From the NCBI GenBank assembly GCA_035772735.1, contig JASDFA010000010.1:134109001-134173000 (forward strand): a stretch of 64,000 nucleotides of DNA, in the 5' to 3' direction. The DNA comes from Datura wrightii. Its lineage: Eukaryota; Streptophyta; Magnoliopsida; Solanales; Solanaceae. The notes beneath the pieces are model-generated. The model searched no databases, was not told the DNA's origin, and saw only the letters and a list, made by a program, of their open reading frames with translations. Each line of letters starts with the position of its first letter. Positions within the stretch are counted from its first letter, which is position 1. Below are positions 48,890 to 61,557 of the stretch, in pieces. The translations under genes were made by a program, and so were the position numbers.

Positions 48890-51329
48890 TGTCACGACCC
48901 TAATGGAGGTCCGGATCGTAACACGGGACAAGGAGCCATGGGAGACCCCAAGTCGACCCATGGCATAAGGATACATCTAACTCAATGAAAGGAACTAAAT
49001 AATCATAGCGGAAGTCTAAATCAACCATAACATCAGAATATGATATCCGAAGCTGAATACATACATATGTCTAAAATGCCTCTAAACATGATGAGTTGAT
49101 GGGACAAGACCCCAACTAACTCACCAAACCTGAAATTGAAATACACTTAAGAAATCTGAATAGTATAGTCCTCGAGAGATGAGGACTTACCAACAATGCA
49201 AATGCTAGCTCTGATAAGATGACTACGAGCAAGGCTAAACCTAAGAGTCGGGTCTTGTATCATGAAACGGTACAACATAGAGTATGTGGTCAGTATGTGG
49301 AATGTACCAAGTATGTAGGGTACGTAAAACGATTAAGTAAAGAAAATCATTTAAAGAAAATGCATAATATAACATAAACATTAAGAATCTGAGAGTAGGG
49401 CTTGCATGCATTCTTTCTGAAATCATGATCTCTTCATAACATAACATGACATAGCTTCATAGCATCATAACTGAATCGATTGAATCAAAGCTAAATTCGA
49501 ACATTTATAAGTAAAGCTGAATATTGAGTCAAACCTGCTTTAGAACATGCATAAATATATACATCTCATGAGTAATGAAATATGCATATCTGAAGTCATG
49601 AGGAACAATAGGAGACTCGTCTCTTAACTGACATACCAAGATAGAGCTTACGTGGTCCCAACTTCACACTCAAGTGGGTAGAGCCGTCCAAAGCCTTGCT
49701 GGGGCTAGAGACTATACCATGATATTGATATCAAGCCGAAGGCCCATTCGGGCAAGGGATAGCTCACAAGTGAGGTCCCAAAGTAATATATATGATAGTA
49801 TCAACCTACGTTGGCGAGTAGTTATGAGGCATAGGGTGATCGACCCTTAGCCTGCTTGGTGTTAGACACTACTCCCAAAAACATGCATATGCTCTACATC
49901 ATTTTGTAAAGAAGCTCAACATTGTCTATTGACGCAGCTCAATACTCAAATACATCTCAAATATGGAATCATGCATATGAGAAGATTTAGCTCAAAACAT
50001 ACCACAAGCTAAAAATATAATTTCGAGCCTTCGCTCCAAAACCATGTGGTGAGCTATACATAGGAAAACTTTAACTCAAAACATACCACAAGCTGAAAAT
50101 ATAATTGGGAGTCTTCACTCCAAAACAATATGGTAAGCTCAATTCGGGAAAATCATTATTCATACTTAACATGTGGGTATTTCCCAAAGCTTTATTATAC
50201 TTATAAATACACAATTCTCATTGAAAACATAATTGTAAACATGGTAGCTTCAAATCATGCTTTTCATCATAATATCTCATCATCATCATATACTCATAAC
50301 AAATATCATCTTTCATGAACATCTCATCTATGGGCTTTCAATTCATAAAACTAAAATCATGATTTTAAATTGAAAACATTATAAAATTTGTCCATGCTTA
50401 ATAATTCAATAGTAGAATCATAATCAAATCATACCCATGTATAGAAATAGGAGATTCATGCATTTGGGTTAAAATCCCATATATTAGACATATATTTTCA
50501 CACTTTAGAGAGGGATTGGGCATGGGTATGAAAGAAATCAACCCATTCATAGCCCTACATACCTGTTGGTAGCTGATTTTAATACTTCTTTAGATGCCCA
50601 ATAGGAAAGTGAAAAGAAATTGATGAATGCTAAGCTTGATCACCCTCTTAAGTCTTCTACGTTGCATGTATGAATAAATGAGGCCTAAAATGAACTTAAC
50701 CCCTTTAAAAGTCACTATTCATAACTCAAAACGTTGTAGTTTAGGCCTTAGGAACTTAGGAATTATGGAAAAGTCCTTCCTAAATTCGTAGAAAATAACT
50801 GCCAGGTGATCCTAATGGAGGACCTAACAACTCATTGCTCAGGGTCTCGACTCGTGGAGTCGTCCGTTAACTACACTGCTCATCTGATCATCTGGGCTCA
50901 TCACGGGCAACCTCATGACTTGTTACTGTGACCATGACTCGTGGTCACCAGCCGTTATGTACACTGCCGTAACATCAACTAAAACATACCCTGCTTGACC
51001 ACGACTCACCCCATAAGTCGTGGGGACTGTCCACAACTCGTGGAGTCCCCCCATCAAGTGCACTGCCTCCCTTCTTCTCTTTTCTTTCCTTACCCACCCC
51101 ACGACTGACCTAACGACTCATGGGGTTTGACCACGAGTCGTTATCACGCCCATGGGGTCCTTTTTGTCAAACTTCCCAAACTCCTCACTGGCCTCCCCTC
51201 GAGTCACGTCACAACTCGTGGGCTGCACCAACGAGTCATCCCATGACTCGTTTAGTGCCTGGTGCCAGGTTTTAAGATTTTCTCCATTTCAACTCCCAGG
51301 TCTGATCTTTGGGCTTCCAGGGTATAACA
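48890..51329 (-). mobile_element. Chromovirus 5' LTR (2440 bp)
   Basis: TGTCACGACCC...GGGTATAACA. Pairs with 31376-33825. The U3 island of iterated ACGACTCGT words is at 50830-51260. Differences between the two LTRs are common, so the insertion is not recent. Confidence 0.9.
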
Positions 51330-53513
51330 CTTCCCCATGTAGGGAGGTGTGCGACACAACCCTTGTGCCCATTTCCCTACTTATATATGTATATGTTATG
51401 TACTTTAAGTTATATTATTTCCTTACTTCCTCCAAGTGGCACCTCATCCAAACACCCACCTCCCTCTAAATTTCCATCCTATTGAAGGGATTCAGCCACC
51501 AAGACTCCATTAAACATTATTTCCTCTTAATTATAGGTCCTTGAGGTCACGAAAAATATGTCTACAGAGTTGTATTGTCGAATAGGCTCAAATCAAAGAA
51601 GCTCTAGTTGGTAGAAATTAGGGAAAACTCCTTCTAATAATTCAGGGATCGTCTACAAGTGATAGTAAGTATTCCCACTCTTTTAATTCGTAAGAATTCG
51701 TAAATTAGTGACAAAATTGGACTTGTTATAATTTTCTCTTATCATATTCATATGGGTGACATTACTGGCCAAACTTTTGAAATAAAATATCTTCGTTCTT
51801 GTGGTTTTTGTAGTAAGGCTTGAAAGAATTATATGTCCACGATTGAAGTCATTGGCGACTAAGAAAATCTGGCAACTCGAGGTATGTAAAAGCGTCCCTT
51901 CCTCCTTCTTTAAAGACAGATATAAGTTGATGTTTAGAATTGATACACATACATTGCTAGCTCATGATAAGGGGCATTTAGAGTCATTCCTAAGATGTGA
52001 AGTATATGATAGAATTGTTAGGATTATTGAGACTGGTATCAAATTATGGTTGCAAAGAGAATGATGTTAAATGTACTATTTTTGTTGTAGATGTAAATTG
52101 AGTCTAGAGAGTCCTGATATAATAACTGTGAGGTGTTCCTTTATGTCATCTCTGTGAATGATGTCTTACATGAATTCTATGTTCCTAGAATGCTTAATTA
52201 TCTACAATGTCTAAAAACTACTGACTTTACTAGTTGAAAAGCCAACTTGAGTGAACCACTAGATAACGATTACCTTGTTAGTATATATAAAAGCAAGCAT
52301 GTGAATTTGTTGAATGAAATCCCTAATGTTGATGGAATATGTTATAAGGGAAATCTATTCACTTCAAATCAATACATTTCTGAGTCACTAAAAGTTACTT
52401 TCAAGCATCAATTGTATAGTAAATAGGATCCTTATGTCATTTAATTCTCCTGGAAGTTATTCAGTTCATTGAGTATATGTATTTATATGCTATTTAGAAG
52501 TCTCATATGTTATATGTGCATAGTTAAAGTTTCATAAGTCATGACTGAGGTCTGCACAAGCCATAGTCTAAGCGTCAGCATGTATTAGACAGACTCAATA
52601 TGAGCCTTATCGGCTCCATGTATGATTATGGATATGAGTTATAGACCCACCACTTATGAGGTTACATAGGATGGATGTATACCTTACAGACCTACTATCG
52701 ATGCGGTTATATTGATTGTACTATACCTTTATACCCACTACCAATGCAGTTATATTAGTTGGACGTATACCTTTTAGATATTACCACTAGTGCAGTTACA
52801 TCGGTTGAACATACTTATATTAGATGTTATTGCCAGAAAATTTACTAGCTAGACCATTACAGTCGTATTGTGCACTTATTTGGTTGTACTTGCATTATAA
52901 AAATGAGTTGTGGTCAACTATCAATTTCGAAAGCTCCAAGTTGTTTCTATCCCTATCTCTAGTTTAGTTATCTTTGGTATTACTTACATTTACAACTTTC
53001 AGCCTCATATACTAGTATATTTCATTCGTATTGGAATCCCTTCGCTTAGAGACCTGCATTCATGCTTTAGGAGCAGATAGAGGCTTCGATCACCAGTAGT
53101 AGTAGAAGTCCCAATTTCAGCTTAGAGTTGGTATGCTTTTTTCTTTCTGGAGCTGTGGCCTAGTTTTATTATGCATGAGTTCTGTTGTATAGTCATGGGT
53201 AGTCCGGGAACTATCTCAACCATTTAGTATTTTTTACCTGTTAGAGGCTTTGAGGATATAGTATGTGCAATGTAGTACAATTTATGGCCTTGTTGACTTT
53301 TCACAGTTTGGTTTAGTCATTTATGGCCTCGTCGACATTATGTTTTCTATTCTTTTTATGTTGTGACCTCCTCAGCTGACATGTTATGCTTAGTCGATTA
53401 TGGAAGGTGGCCTTGTCGGCCAGAATGTTACGGTTACAAATGTTATATAGCCAATTTTTAATCAGTCAAGTACTGGGAACCCATCGCGTCCTCCCCCAGT
53501 TTGGGGTGTGACA
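51330..53513 (+). mobile_element. Solo LTR-2, right part (TSD ATCAC)
   Basis: Continues 31174-31375 after the chromovirus. Ends GGGGTGTGACA at 53513, followed by ATCAC (53514-53518), which matches 31169-31173. Total LTR about 2.39 kb. Its 3' 500 bp resemble the end of solo LTR-1 (ggtggccttgtcggcc...). Degenerate ~60-bp tandem units (atgcagttatattggttg type) at 52640-52830. No genes. Confidence 0.78.
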
Positions 53514-53612
53514 ATCACCAACAAATACACATATAGATGTGTCAGATACAAGTTCTCTGGACACATTAGGGCATGCTATAACCAAAGTCCAGCTCTAAAT
53601 TATCACACAATG
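53514..53612 (+). pseudogene. MULE transposase C-terminal zinc-knuckle remnant
   Basis: In frame with 30905-31173 after removal of the insertion: ITNKYTYRCVRYKFSGHIRAC, close to the CxxCxxxGHxxxxC knuckle at the end of many MULE transposases, with the second Cys replaced by Tyr. Ends at the next LTR, which begins at 53611. Confidence 0.65.
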
Positions 53613-56093
53613 TAATGACTCATCTGTCATTACGGGAGGGGGAGGGGAATAAGACCAAACACCCCTCTCTAGCTAAGTATTGGTGGGAAGGTGTGGAGTA
53701 AGTGTTAAGGAAATTTGGAGCTGGGGAATGATTTGTGTGTAAGAATGGGAGCTACTGGTTTGGGGGACCGCTGCAGCGAGATCATTACCACGATTGGAGG
53801 TCCGCTATAACGAACTGAGAAATATATCATTGGATCTGCTGTTACGGTACTGTAGTGGGTTTGTTGCAGCGGAAATATGACCTCTGTAGTGGAAAGGGGA
53901 AACCAATAAGTTGGTTTCAAGTGGGATTTTAGGAGGTTTACCCTATTATGTCAAACACGAATTGTGATAACTCAGAGCGAATCCCCCAAGTGTCGAGCAG
54001 TTTTCCCTTCTCAAAGGTAAGAATCCTAGTCTACTCTCTTTACTTTGATTCCCTAACCTTGTTGAACCATTAGGGGGACCTGCAATGGTGGAAACTCTAG
54101 ATTGAGAAATCCTAGAACTATAAGAGTAGGGGAAATTAGTTGGGTGTTGAGGTTATTGATTCCTAAGTCTGTAAGCATGTAATTATTACTCCCTAGGGTG
54201 AATGTGATGGTGCTAGTTCATCATTCCAAAAATGGAGACCTAGAGTTTGGTAGAAGTGGGGAGCTTAGTGTTAAAATTGTCTGAAAGAGGGTTTGGGGAG
54301 TAGAAACCCCATAAACCGGGGTTGAATGATCATGGAGGATTAGAGTGGGATGACTTACTCCAGGTAATGATTAAAACCCCATAAGACGGGTAACATGGGA
54401 GCACGGTTGAATTTCCAAAACACCTGTTACCCAAAATAGTCTATTGATTCCTTGTTAATTTTTTATGCTAGATTTTGAACATTTGGAAGTGCTGAGGAAA
54501 GGCAAGGCTTCAGCAGAGTAACTTGATGTTTCCCATCTTCAATCGAGGTAGGTTATGGTTTAGAAGGAGATAGACTTGAATAATAAGATGTATTGTGTGG
54601 AATGACTATGAGTGGATTTGGTCTTCGGACATTGCTTGTTATCATAATTTTATGTTGAGTTCTAATATTGAATGGTTTTTAGCTATTGAACTGTTATCTA
54701 TGTGATGTGGCCAATAGGTTCTAAGAGAATGTTCTTGTTCGTTTGTATTGTCAGAACATGATCACTGAATTGTGTGAGTATTTAAGTTGACGAAGGTAAG
54801 ATGAGCCCTCCCAAGGGTCAAATAACTGACTGAGATATGTGAATGAAAGTGGATAATATGAATGTCCTAAAATGAGTGACTCATGATCGAGTGAAGAATC
54901 TGGGCAAGCAATGATGGTTGAGTGACTCGTGTCTGAGGGGAGCATCTAGACGAGCAAATGAGTGGGAGCGGGTACCACACCGGTAGAGTACATGAATTTC
55001 TAGAGTCCACTATAGGTCATGACTGGAAGGGCTGAAATAAGATGCTCTAACATATGTGTACATCGATGTTCGGTGTTGTGTGTTTATAGTGATGTGATGG
55101 AGGTGTGTGCCTGCATATCATCATTCATTGTATTATTTGAGAGAGAGTAAGAAGTAAGATTGGTATGGGAATGTGATGACCTGAATGAAATGAGCTTATG
55201 GTCATGTACTTTGTGTATTTAAACTATTGATGTGTTTATAATGATGTGATGGTTTATGTGAAGTTAAATACGGACTCTGATGAGTTGTGAAACCTTTTGT
55301 GAATAGTTCATTGTATATTCCTTGTGGTTATGATGTGTCGATTATGAATAGCTTGGATGAACATAATGAATAGAATGTTGAAAAGAGATAAGAGAATGGT
55401 TGGTGTGCAACTAAGTTGAGCTACTACCAAGGCAGTACTGCTGCAGTAGTACATATTCAATTGTGGCAAGACCATGGAAACAGTCAAGTCACTGCTGTAG
55501 CGAGGCCCAATCTAGTGAGCAGGCTGACTAGCACCCTACACAGATTGAATTTCTCAATGAGTATTAATTAGTGAAATTGTGTCCTGAGGTAATTCCATAT
55601 TGTTGTTTCATATACACATATTATTATTTAAGGTCGGTCAATGATGCCTACAAGTACTGTTTTTTGTACCGATCCTACTCCTGTAGTTCTTTTCTGAGTG
55701 TAGAACTCGATCGTGGAAGCTCATCTTGCCCTCATCTCTAAAGTAGCAGCGGATTTATAGAAAGTTGAGCAACTCAAGATGTGCTGATCGACTCTCCTGC
55801 GTCTGATGTCTCTAGTTCAGACACTGATTTTTTTCTTGCCATTTTCTTTTTCTTTCGGACTACTCTAAGACAATGATAGGTAGATGTCCTTGTGTACAAT
55901 GATTATCAGGTTCTGGGAGTGTTTTAGACTACGGGTTGTTATTATTTCCATTTTATTTTAGTAATGTTTTCATTATTTATTTTTATAATGTGATCTCTTT
56001 TAAAATGTTGTTGATGGTTTTGGGTAATTAGGTGGGATCATTCCCATCGGGGGTTTAGTGTGGGTGCCAATAACAACCACCTGGGTTGTGCCA
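53611..56093 (+). mobile_element. Degenerate chromovirus 5' LTR
   Basis: Starts TGTAATGACTC and ends near GGGTTGTGCCA. A decayed primer binding site follows (about 56096-56112, ttcagtttcagagttc). It contains islands with gctgcagcgag/gctataacga words at 53755-53890 and 55430-55510. No partner LTR in the window, so the ends are inferred. Confidence 0.55.
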
Positions 56094-56312
56094 AATTCAG
56101 TTTCAGAGTTCTCGGTTTGTTGATCTCATTGCACGTGAACAAATCTAGTAGACACTCGTGGATCGGTGTGGAGACGTCTATAACTTATCTTCGAGAGGCT
56201 ATAGGGTTTTAGGAAAACTCCCTTCTTGCTTTCCTTTTTGTGCTACTACCTGATTCCAATTTGTATCTAATGATCCAAATTGGTATCTGATAATTCTTCT
56301 TTATTTTTCTCA

Positions 56313-56678
56313 TAGATGGTGAGAACACATGCAGAGGCAAAAACTAAGAGATAGCAACCGAGCCAACAGTAGCTGCTGCAATTCGCGGCAGAGGATAGAT
56401 TAGAGGCCGCGGGCAGAGGCCTGCTGCTGCCAGAAGATGGGCCCATGCTCCTGCTTTGGTTCGGGAGAGGTTAGCATCTCCAATACCTCTAGCGGTGTAG
56501 GAAGTGGTGGCTGTAGAGGTAGAGGTTCTGACTTAGGGAGAGGATGCAGCCACTCTAGCATCCTCTGAGGTCCTGGCTTAAGTCCTTAACCTTCTAAGCG
56601 GCCTCATGGGTAATGGGGAAGCACCAGTGACTCCCATAGGGCAGCAGCCGAGGATATAACAAACAACTGTTATGGCTC
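56313..56678 (+). pseudogene. Degenerate chromovirus Gag N-terminus
   Basis: ATG at 56313 (MVRTHAEAKT) followed by a Gly/Arg/Ala-rich head typical of Tekay Gag, full of stops. Truncated by the Athila-like insertion at 56679. Confidence 0.6.
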
Positions 56679-58796
56679 TAATAATGCTCAAAATCACACC
56701 CCTATAAAAATATGATGCGTCATTATCAATAAAGAACCCAACTAGGTTGGGGTCGATCCGACAGGGAATATGGTCAGAATGTACAGTAACTAGTACTTAC
56801 ACTTTTAGTACAGTTATTTCCTACTGGGGGGTTTTCAAAGAAAGAATTAAGTAAGAAAGTAGTAAATTGCGGTTGTGATCAATTTTATGCAAGTAACTAG
56901 GGAAGTGTTCCCCATGGATTCATAAAAACTTTGGGTCATTAACTAGTGATCTATCCGCATACTTAGCCTGTAGAATTTATAACATAGGTTCATCTAAACA
57001 ACTGGTTCGTCCCTATTGGATGAATATACTCAATTACCGGATTAAGTCTCTTGAGTGTTTTCACTTTAATCGTTATCAACTCTTCCAACTTAACTATCCT
57101 GCAATTCTTCTCTTTTCCTAGTTTCTGCCTCTCTAGGTTCAAGCAAGTAGAGAATTCGGGCAAGTCTTGACATTACACATCGTTAAGAAATGTTTAAGAT
57201 GAAGAGATGACCAATAAAACATGCGCATGAGTTTAGAATCACTTTTATGTTAACCCTAGTTAGTTAATTCACCATTTCCACAATCCTAGTTGTGGAGGTT
57301 TTAGCTATTCATGGTTGCAAGAAAAGAATTAGATTTCATAAACGAAAGAATAATTAAAAACTTACAACAATGATTCAATAAAAACCAATTGATTATTGCA
57401 CAATCAAGAGTATGATCAATTCAAGAACAATCAATGGAATCTCCCAGCAATTCGTGAATTTGATCTCCAAGTAATGTCAAGGAAAAGTAAGAAAACCATT
57501 TACAACATTAATGAATCGCTTCCCTAAGAAAATAACCTAAAAAAATATTTATACAAGTAATTGGAAACTTTTCCTAAATTAACAGGGAAACTACTGAAGC
57601 TGCCACTGCCATAACCTATGAGTCGTAGCATGAAGCTACGAGTCGTGGCTTCCATCTGTAACATGCAGGCAAACTTGAAATCTTCTAAGTCCTGGGAGAA
57701 GGTACGACTCATATAATGACACTACGAGTCATACACTGCCTGTCGTAGTCTGATCTTGAGAAGTCTGGCATCCTCAGGAATTTGCCACCAGTCCATGATA
57801 TGGTCCATACATTGAAGTCATGACTCGTGGTCCTTGTTCGTACTCTGAGACATGCCAACTTGACATCTTCACTAGACTTCACTACGGCTCCGTGGTACAG
57901 GTCGTATAATATAGCCACGACTCGTCTTCTATTTGTACCAAGAGCTCAGGCAAGTGCAAACTTCTGGTTTGTGTCATGACTCCTTGGTATAGCTCATACC
58001 AAGAGTCATACTTAGCTTCAAAACTTGTGCATAGCCTATGGTCCTTATCATGGATACATGGTAAGGCTCGTACTATGAATTGCACTTGGCCCATTTTCTG
58101 CACTTTTTCCCCTCCTTTTTCAGAATTCAACTCTGAAACATGAGTTTCCTGAAACCAAAGTAAAAGCACCTCATATCCGTATAAACATACCCAAGAACAA
58201 GCATTTTCCCTAAGTTTTAACTGTCGAAAGTGCTATAAACCTACAACACATCAACACCCTCAACTTAAAACTTTTGAAAGTCCTCAGGAAAATAAAACAA
58301 CACTATAAAACAACACTTAACTAGAAAGTAAAGTAGAAGACCTACAACCAACACATCAAAACCTGCACCCACGACTATTATCAAATATTGACCCCTTTTC
58401 CATTCAAAAACAAGTTAGCTATACTTACATGCAACTACAACTCATGACACACAGGGATCTAGGTATGGAATCCAACTATTAGCAGTGAATTGAGCTATCA
58501 CCAATGCTATTCGCACAGACAACCGGAAGAATGCAATACATACCATGTACCCTCACAACAGATGAAGTCCCCAACACTCACAGATATAGATATGTAAGAA
58601 ACTTGGGACTAAGAAGTAAGACTCTCACTCTCACAAAGAAGTTCCAAATACTACAAAGCGGATATCATAGGCTTGCCCTTATTTTCTCTACTTCAGTTTT
58701 CAAACAACCAGGCTAGGATCACTATAGGACTTTTATCATCTTGTAGTATAGGCTTCGGGTCAGGTATGGTAGATATAGAAATAGTGTCTAACTCTC
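56679..58796 (-). mobile_element. Second Athila-like element, 3' LTR and 3' end only
   Basis: LTR 56679-58253 (1575 bp, the same length as 37517-39091) shares gaacccaactaggttgggg and the terminal acacatca. The minus-strand polypurine region AAGTTGAGGGTGT follows at 58254. 58254-58796 matches 39092-39640. TATA on minus near 57545, with the iterated word island 57600-58080 upstream of it. Cut at 58797 by the next element; the rest lies beyond the window. Confidence 0.82.
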
Positions 58797-58879
58797 TATA
58801 ACACCCCAAAACTTTCCTAGACCAAACTCAGACCTAGCAAGAAAAATCCAAAAGAAACCAGAAATTTTTGCCTCAGAAC

Positions 58880-59500
58880 GACCGAGAAAATGAGCCGTGG
58901 TTAGCTCCAATGACCCATTGTCTGGGTCATGGTCAGCCCTGCCTAGGTCCTTTGGGAGCCAACGGGACATGGAACAACCTGTTGTGAGAAGTAAAGAGTC
59001 GTCCCGTCACTCGTTGCATCCCCAACTTAGAACCCAGTTGATCCCTTTTCCAGGAATCCACGAGTCAACCAACGAGGCGTCATGTGATACAAAGACTTAT
59101 GGTATGAGCCTTTAGTTGGAGCTCTCAGGTATTTCCTTAAGAGACAATGAGTGGCAACAATGACCCGTTGTATTGCACAATGAGTCATTGTATCCACCTG
59201 CGGTGACCAGTCCAGGGATCCTTAGAACTTTTCCAGTGGAGATGATGAGTCGATACAATGACCTATTGGTTCTACCAACGAGTCGTTGTGTCGCTCGTTA
59301 CTAGGGCTCCCATGTTTTTCCTACCAGTGACAACGGGAAGAACCAATGATCCGTTGGTTCATCCAACGAGTTGTGGTCCACCTCGTTGCCAGTTCTAGTA
59401 AGCCAAAAGTCCAGGCCTAAGACCAACAAGTGGTCGCAACGAATCGTGGTCTCAACAAACGACTCGTTTAGTGACCCGTTGGTCCCTATCGGCAGTTTTT
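58880..59500. repeat. Iterated CAACGAGTCGTTG-type words in chromovirus U3
   Basis: About fifteen variants of caacgagtcgttg and aatgacccgttg in 620 bp. Related to the acgactcgt words at 33.3, 46.9, 50.9 and 57.6 kb. Confidence 0.7.
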
Positions 59501-60208
59501 CCAGATTTTCTCGCAGGGTTATTTTAGTAATTTCCCAGCTTTTTAATCCATAAAATATGTCATTTTGAGCACATTTTGGAGATAATTAAATGGTAATAGA
59601 CTAGATCCCCTCATTCTATCTCAACTCTTGATCTCCAGACCGAAGAACTCTGAAACAGACTCCTCAGGGCAAGTTAGGGCTATCAACTTTTCTTCTTAGA
59701 TTCTCAAGAGATTTTCTCCGAGATTCTTCACCAGGTATGTGAGAATTTAGCAGGAGAATTATCCTTCCCTTGTGCCCCAAAATCCATCTAAATTTTCTTA
59801 TTAGTTTTAGTCCCTAAGTTTTTGAATGTGAATGAATTTTCAACAAGATTCTATCTATATTGTGTGGAATATTGCTCATGTTAATTGTTACTAAAATTCC
59901 ACTATCTAGCTATCATGTTGATACTTGTTCTTGTAAAGATGGTTTCCCTAGATTTATAATGTAGTAAATTAGAGTCTTGCATATTTGATTAGTTATTCAT
60001 GTTGCTTTATTCTATCAGTGTTGGGACTTCCATGTTGTTAATATCAGTTGATTATCTTAGTCAGTTCATGCTAGTCCAGTTTCAGTCAGAATACTAGCCT
60101 ACTCAGTATTTTTAGAATGTCAACTGATCAGTTTGACTATAGTCTTTTCTTGAGGTGTCAGTGGTGCCTCCCAAATGTCAGTTATCAATTATTAGATATT
60201 ACTTGATT

Positions 60209-60420
60209 CTTTAGACGATTATGACGCTTCTAGATAAACATCTCTGACTAGTCTTAGAACAACTAACTTTAGTTTGAGTTTGTTCTTTAGACGGTTATGA
60301 TGCTTCCAGATAAGCAGCTCTAGCCAGTCTTAGAACACCAGTTACATAATCTCGTCTGATAAGACTCTTAGGGTACTTTCAGATAAGTATCCCTGACTTA
60401 CTCTTGGACCCTAATTTCGT
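60209..60420 (+). repeat. Degenerate ~90-bp tandem repeat in LTR
   Basis: Two clear units and a third weaker one sharing tagac-gttatgatgcttccagataa and ctagtcttagaac. Confidence 0.6.
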
Positions 60421-61341
60421 GCTATCATCTTAGTAGTCAAACTAGGACTATCCAGTGGCAGTGAGACTTAACATTGAGCGGACTGGGGTTTCAGTGCACC
60501 CAGGTTCCCAGAACTACGTTGCCACCATATGTTATTTTATTATCCCTATGGCCCCAGACTTGTGATCACCCAGCTCATGCCTTTATACCCTAGCAAGGTA
60601 TATTGGGTCCTATCGATGGAGCGTATACATCGAACTCCACGTCTAGCTCATGTGGTTATATCTAGGTTATAGACTCTCCCTCTAGTTAGTACAGTTCCAG
60701 TTCAACTCAATTAGGTTCAGTTTTAGTTTAGCTTAGCTTAGTATAGTTTTAGTTTAGCTCAGCATAGTATCTCAGATTCAGGACAAGTCTATGACCATCA
60801 GTCAGGGTCATTATTGACCATCTCAATTATATTTTAGTTGTTCAGTTTTCAGTATTTTTGTTGGTCATTATAGTTCAGTTACTTTTCTTCATGTTTATAG
60901 CATCTCTCACTTACTCAGTACATTCCAAGTACTGACGAATACCTTCTATGCTGTATCGTATCATGATACAAGTGCAGGTTCTCAACCTCAACATCATTGT
61001 CAATTCCTTCAGGTGATATCAGCAGCTGCAGTTGGTGAATCCTCATCCTTCGAAGATGATATTTATTTTTTTCAGTTAGACTTTAGAGTTAATTGGGGGC
61101 TTGTCCCAACAACTCATCATTAGTAGATGGCTTTCAGACATAGACTCAGACATTCAGTATTGTTTTTCAAATGTATGAACTTTATCAAATTAGCTTTCTT
61201 AAATGATTTCATTATTTAAAGCTTCTGCAAATGTTTTACTCAGATTACTAGTGTTATGATAGACCATGGGTTGGCTTGGGGTTACTTATGACTCCAAGTA
61301 CCATGTCTCGTCCAGAGTATAGACTCGGGTCATGACAAACT

Positions 61342-61358
61342 TGGTATCAGACAACTAG
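61342..61358 (+). promoter_or_regulatory. Chromovirus primer binding site
   Basis: TTGGTATCAGACAACTA right after the LTR. Initiator-Met type over the first ten or so bases. Confidence 0.8.
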
Positions 61359-61557
61359 GTTTAGAGTATCCTAGGATGTCTGAAAGATGCATCGAGTAGA
61401 GTCCTTTTCATAGGTGTCAAGTGGACACACTTATGATGGGGAGGCTACGAGATGTTATTAGGAAAACTTCCCTTTTGTTCATATTCCTTATCGTGCGTTG
61501 AAGTTCAATTCTAGAAATATTTTCCTAATTCGTGCTCTATTTCATTTCGGTGAAATT

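Larger units (their letters stand above)
31376..51329 (-). mobile_element. Tekay-type chromovirus (Ty3/Gypsy), complete but decayed, with a nested insertion
   Basis: LTRs at 31376-33825 (3') and 48890-51329 (5'); target duplication CTTCT (31371-31375) / CTTCC (51330-51334), one mismatch. Primer binding site at 48871-48886. Order on the minus strand is gag, protease, RT, RNase H, integrase, chromodomain. Without the 9971-bp nested insert the element is about 9.98 kb. Multiple stops and frameshifts make it non-functional. Confidence 0.92.
25877..53615 (+). mobile_element. Degenerate Mutator-like element (MULE) split by nested LTR elements
   Basis: Recognisable pieces in order: N-terminal frame 25877-26086, DNA-binding region 26593-26856, catalytic start 29973-30098, remnants to about 30640, SWIM zinc finger 30905-31173, zinc-knuckle remnant 53514-53612. 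Insertions at 26960-29773 and 31174-53513 account for the gaps; the reading frame joins correctly across both target sites. Numerous stops show it is long dead. Terminal inverted repeats were not identified. Confidence 0.8.
58797..61338 (+). mobile_element. Chromovirus 5' LTR (about 2.54 kb)
   Basis: Starts tataacacccc (first bases mutated from TG) and ends GGGTCATGACA before the primer binding site. U3 island 58880-59500 with caacgagtcgttg/aatgacccattg words. ~90-bp degenerate tandem repeat (tagacgattatgacgcttc / tctgactagtcttagaac) at 60209-60420. Confidence 0.82.
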
